From JBHWPB01 sp043424675 (GTDB taxonomy: Bacteria > Bacillota > Bacilli > Lactobacillales > Carnobacteriaceae_A): 5,806 bases of DNA. The first letter of the stretch is position 1. The number at the start of each line of letters is the position of its first letter. Positions 5,804 through 5,806 of the stretch are shown here, piece by piece. The notes below the pieces were generated by a model, which worked only from the letters and a program-made list of their open reading frames with translations, did no database searches and had not been told where the DNA came from. Both the position numbers and the translations under genes were made by a program. The DNA lies in the NCBI GenBank assembly GCA_043424675.1, contig JBHWPB010000090.1, positions 1 to 5,806 on the forward strand, read 5' to 3'.

Positions 5804-5806
5804 TTG

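Noticed and set aside
1..5806. CRISPR array, tRNA or rRNA gene, insertion sequence or phage attachment site
   Set aside because: No regularly spaced repeats, transposase or integrase frames, terminal inverted repeats or structural RNA signatures were seen in the window.

Overview
The window looks like one end of a surface or exopolysaccharide locus from an A+T-rich Gram-positive bacterium of the Firmicutes. Three things point there: strong AAAGGAG/AGGAGG ribosome binding sites before nearly every gene, TGnTATAAT extended -10 promoters, and low-G+C codon use. The GalE and glycosyl-1-phosphate transferase read like those of Lactobacillales, possibly Carnobacteriaceae. This placement comes from recognising the style of the proteins, not from a search. 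The very acidic outer domain of the Wzz-like protein would fit a salt- or alkali-adapted host, but that is inference.

Layout. Positions 1-927 (minus strand) hold galE, cut by the left edge of the window. A 163-bp divergent control region (928-1090) carries back-to-back extended -10 promoters for galE and for the plus-strand operon. The plus-strand operon then runs: a membrane glycosyl-1-phosphate transferase (1091-2470, GTG start); a TviB/WbpO/CapL-type UDP-N-acetylhexosamine dehydrogenase (2519-3841); a two-transmembrane Wzz-like protein with an unusual cytoplasmic tail (3946-5178); and the N-terminal third of a Wzx-like flippase (5279-5803), which ends at an in-frame TAG three bases before the window ends. 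The intergenic gaps of 48, 104 and 100 bp contain no convincing intrinsic terminator, so one transcript is plausible. The last two gaps hold inverted repeats.

How the parts fit. GalE makes UDP-Gal and, judging by a small gatekeeper residue, possibly UDP-GalNAc. The dehydrogenase oxidises a UDP-HexNAc to a UDP-HexNAc-uronic acid. The transferase loads the first sugar phosphate onto undecaprenyl phosphate. The flippase would export the lipid-linked repeat unit, and the Wzz-like protein would influence polymerisation or chain length. The result would be a Wzx/Wzy-type acidic polysaccharide. No glycosyltransferase, Wzy polymerase, or separate tyrosine kinase/phosphatase (CpsD/CpsB type) is visible in the window.

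The points most worth a second look are the cytoplasmic tail of the Wzz-like protein, which resembles an eroded tyrosine-kinase domain without a P-loop; the premature stop in the flippase; and the GalE gatekeeper residue that may link it to the HexNAc dehydrogenase.
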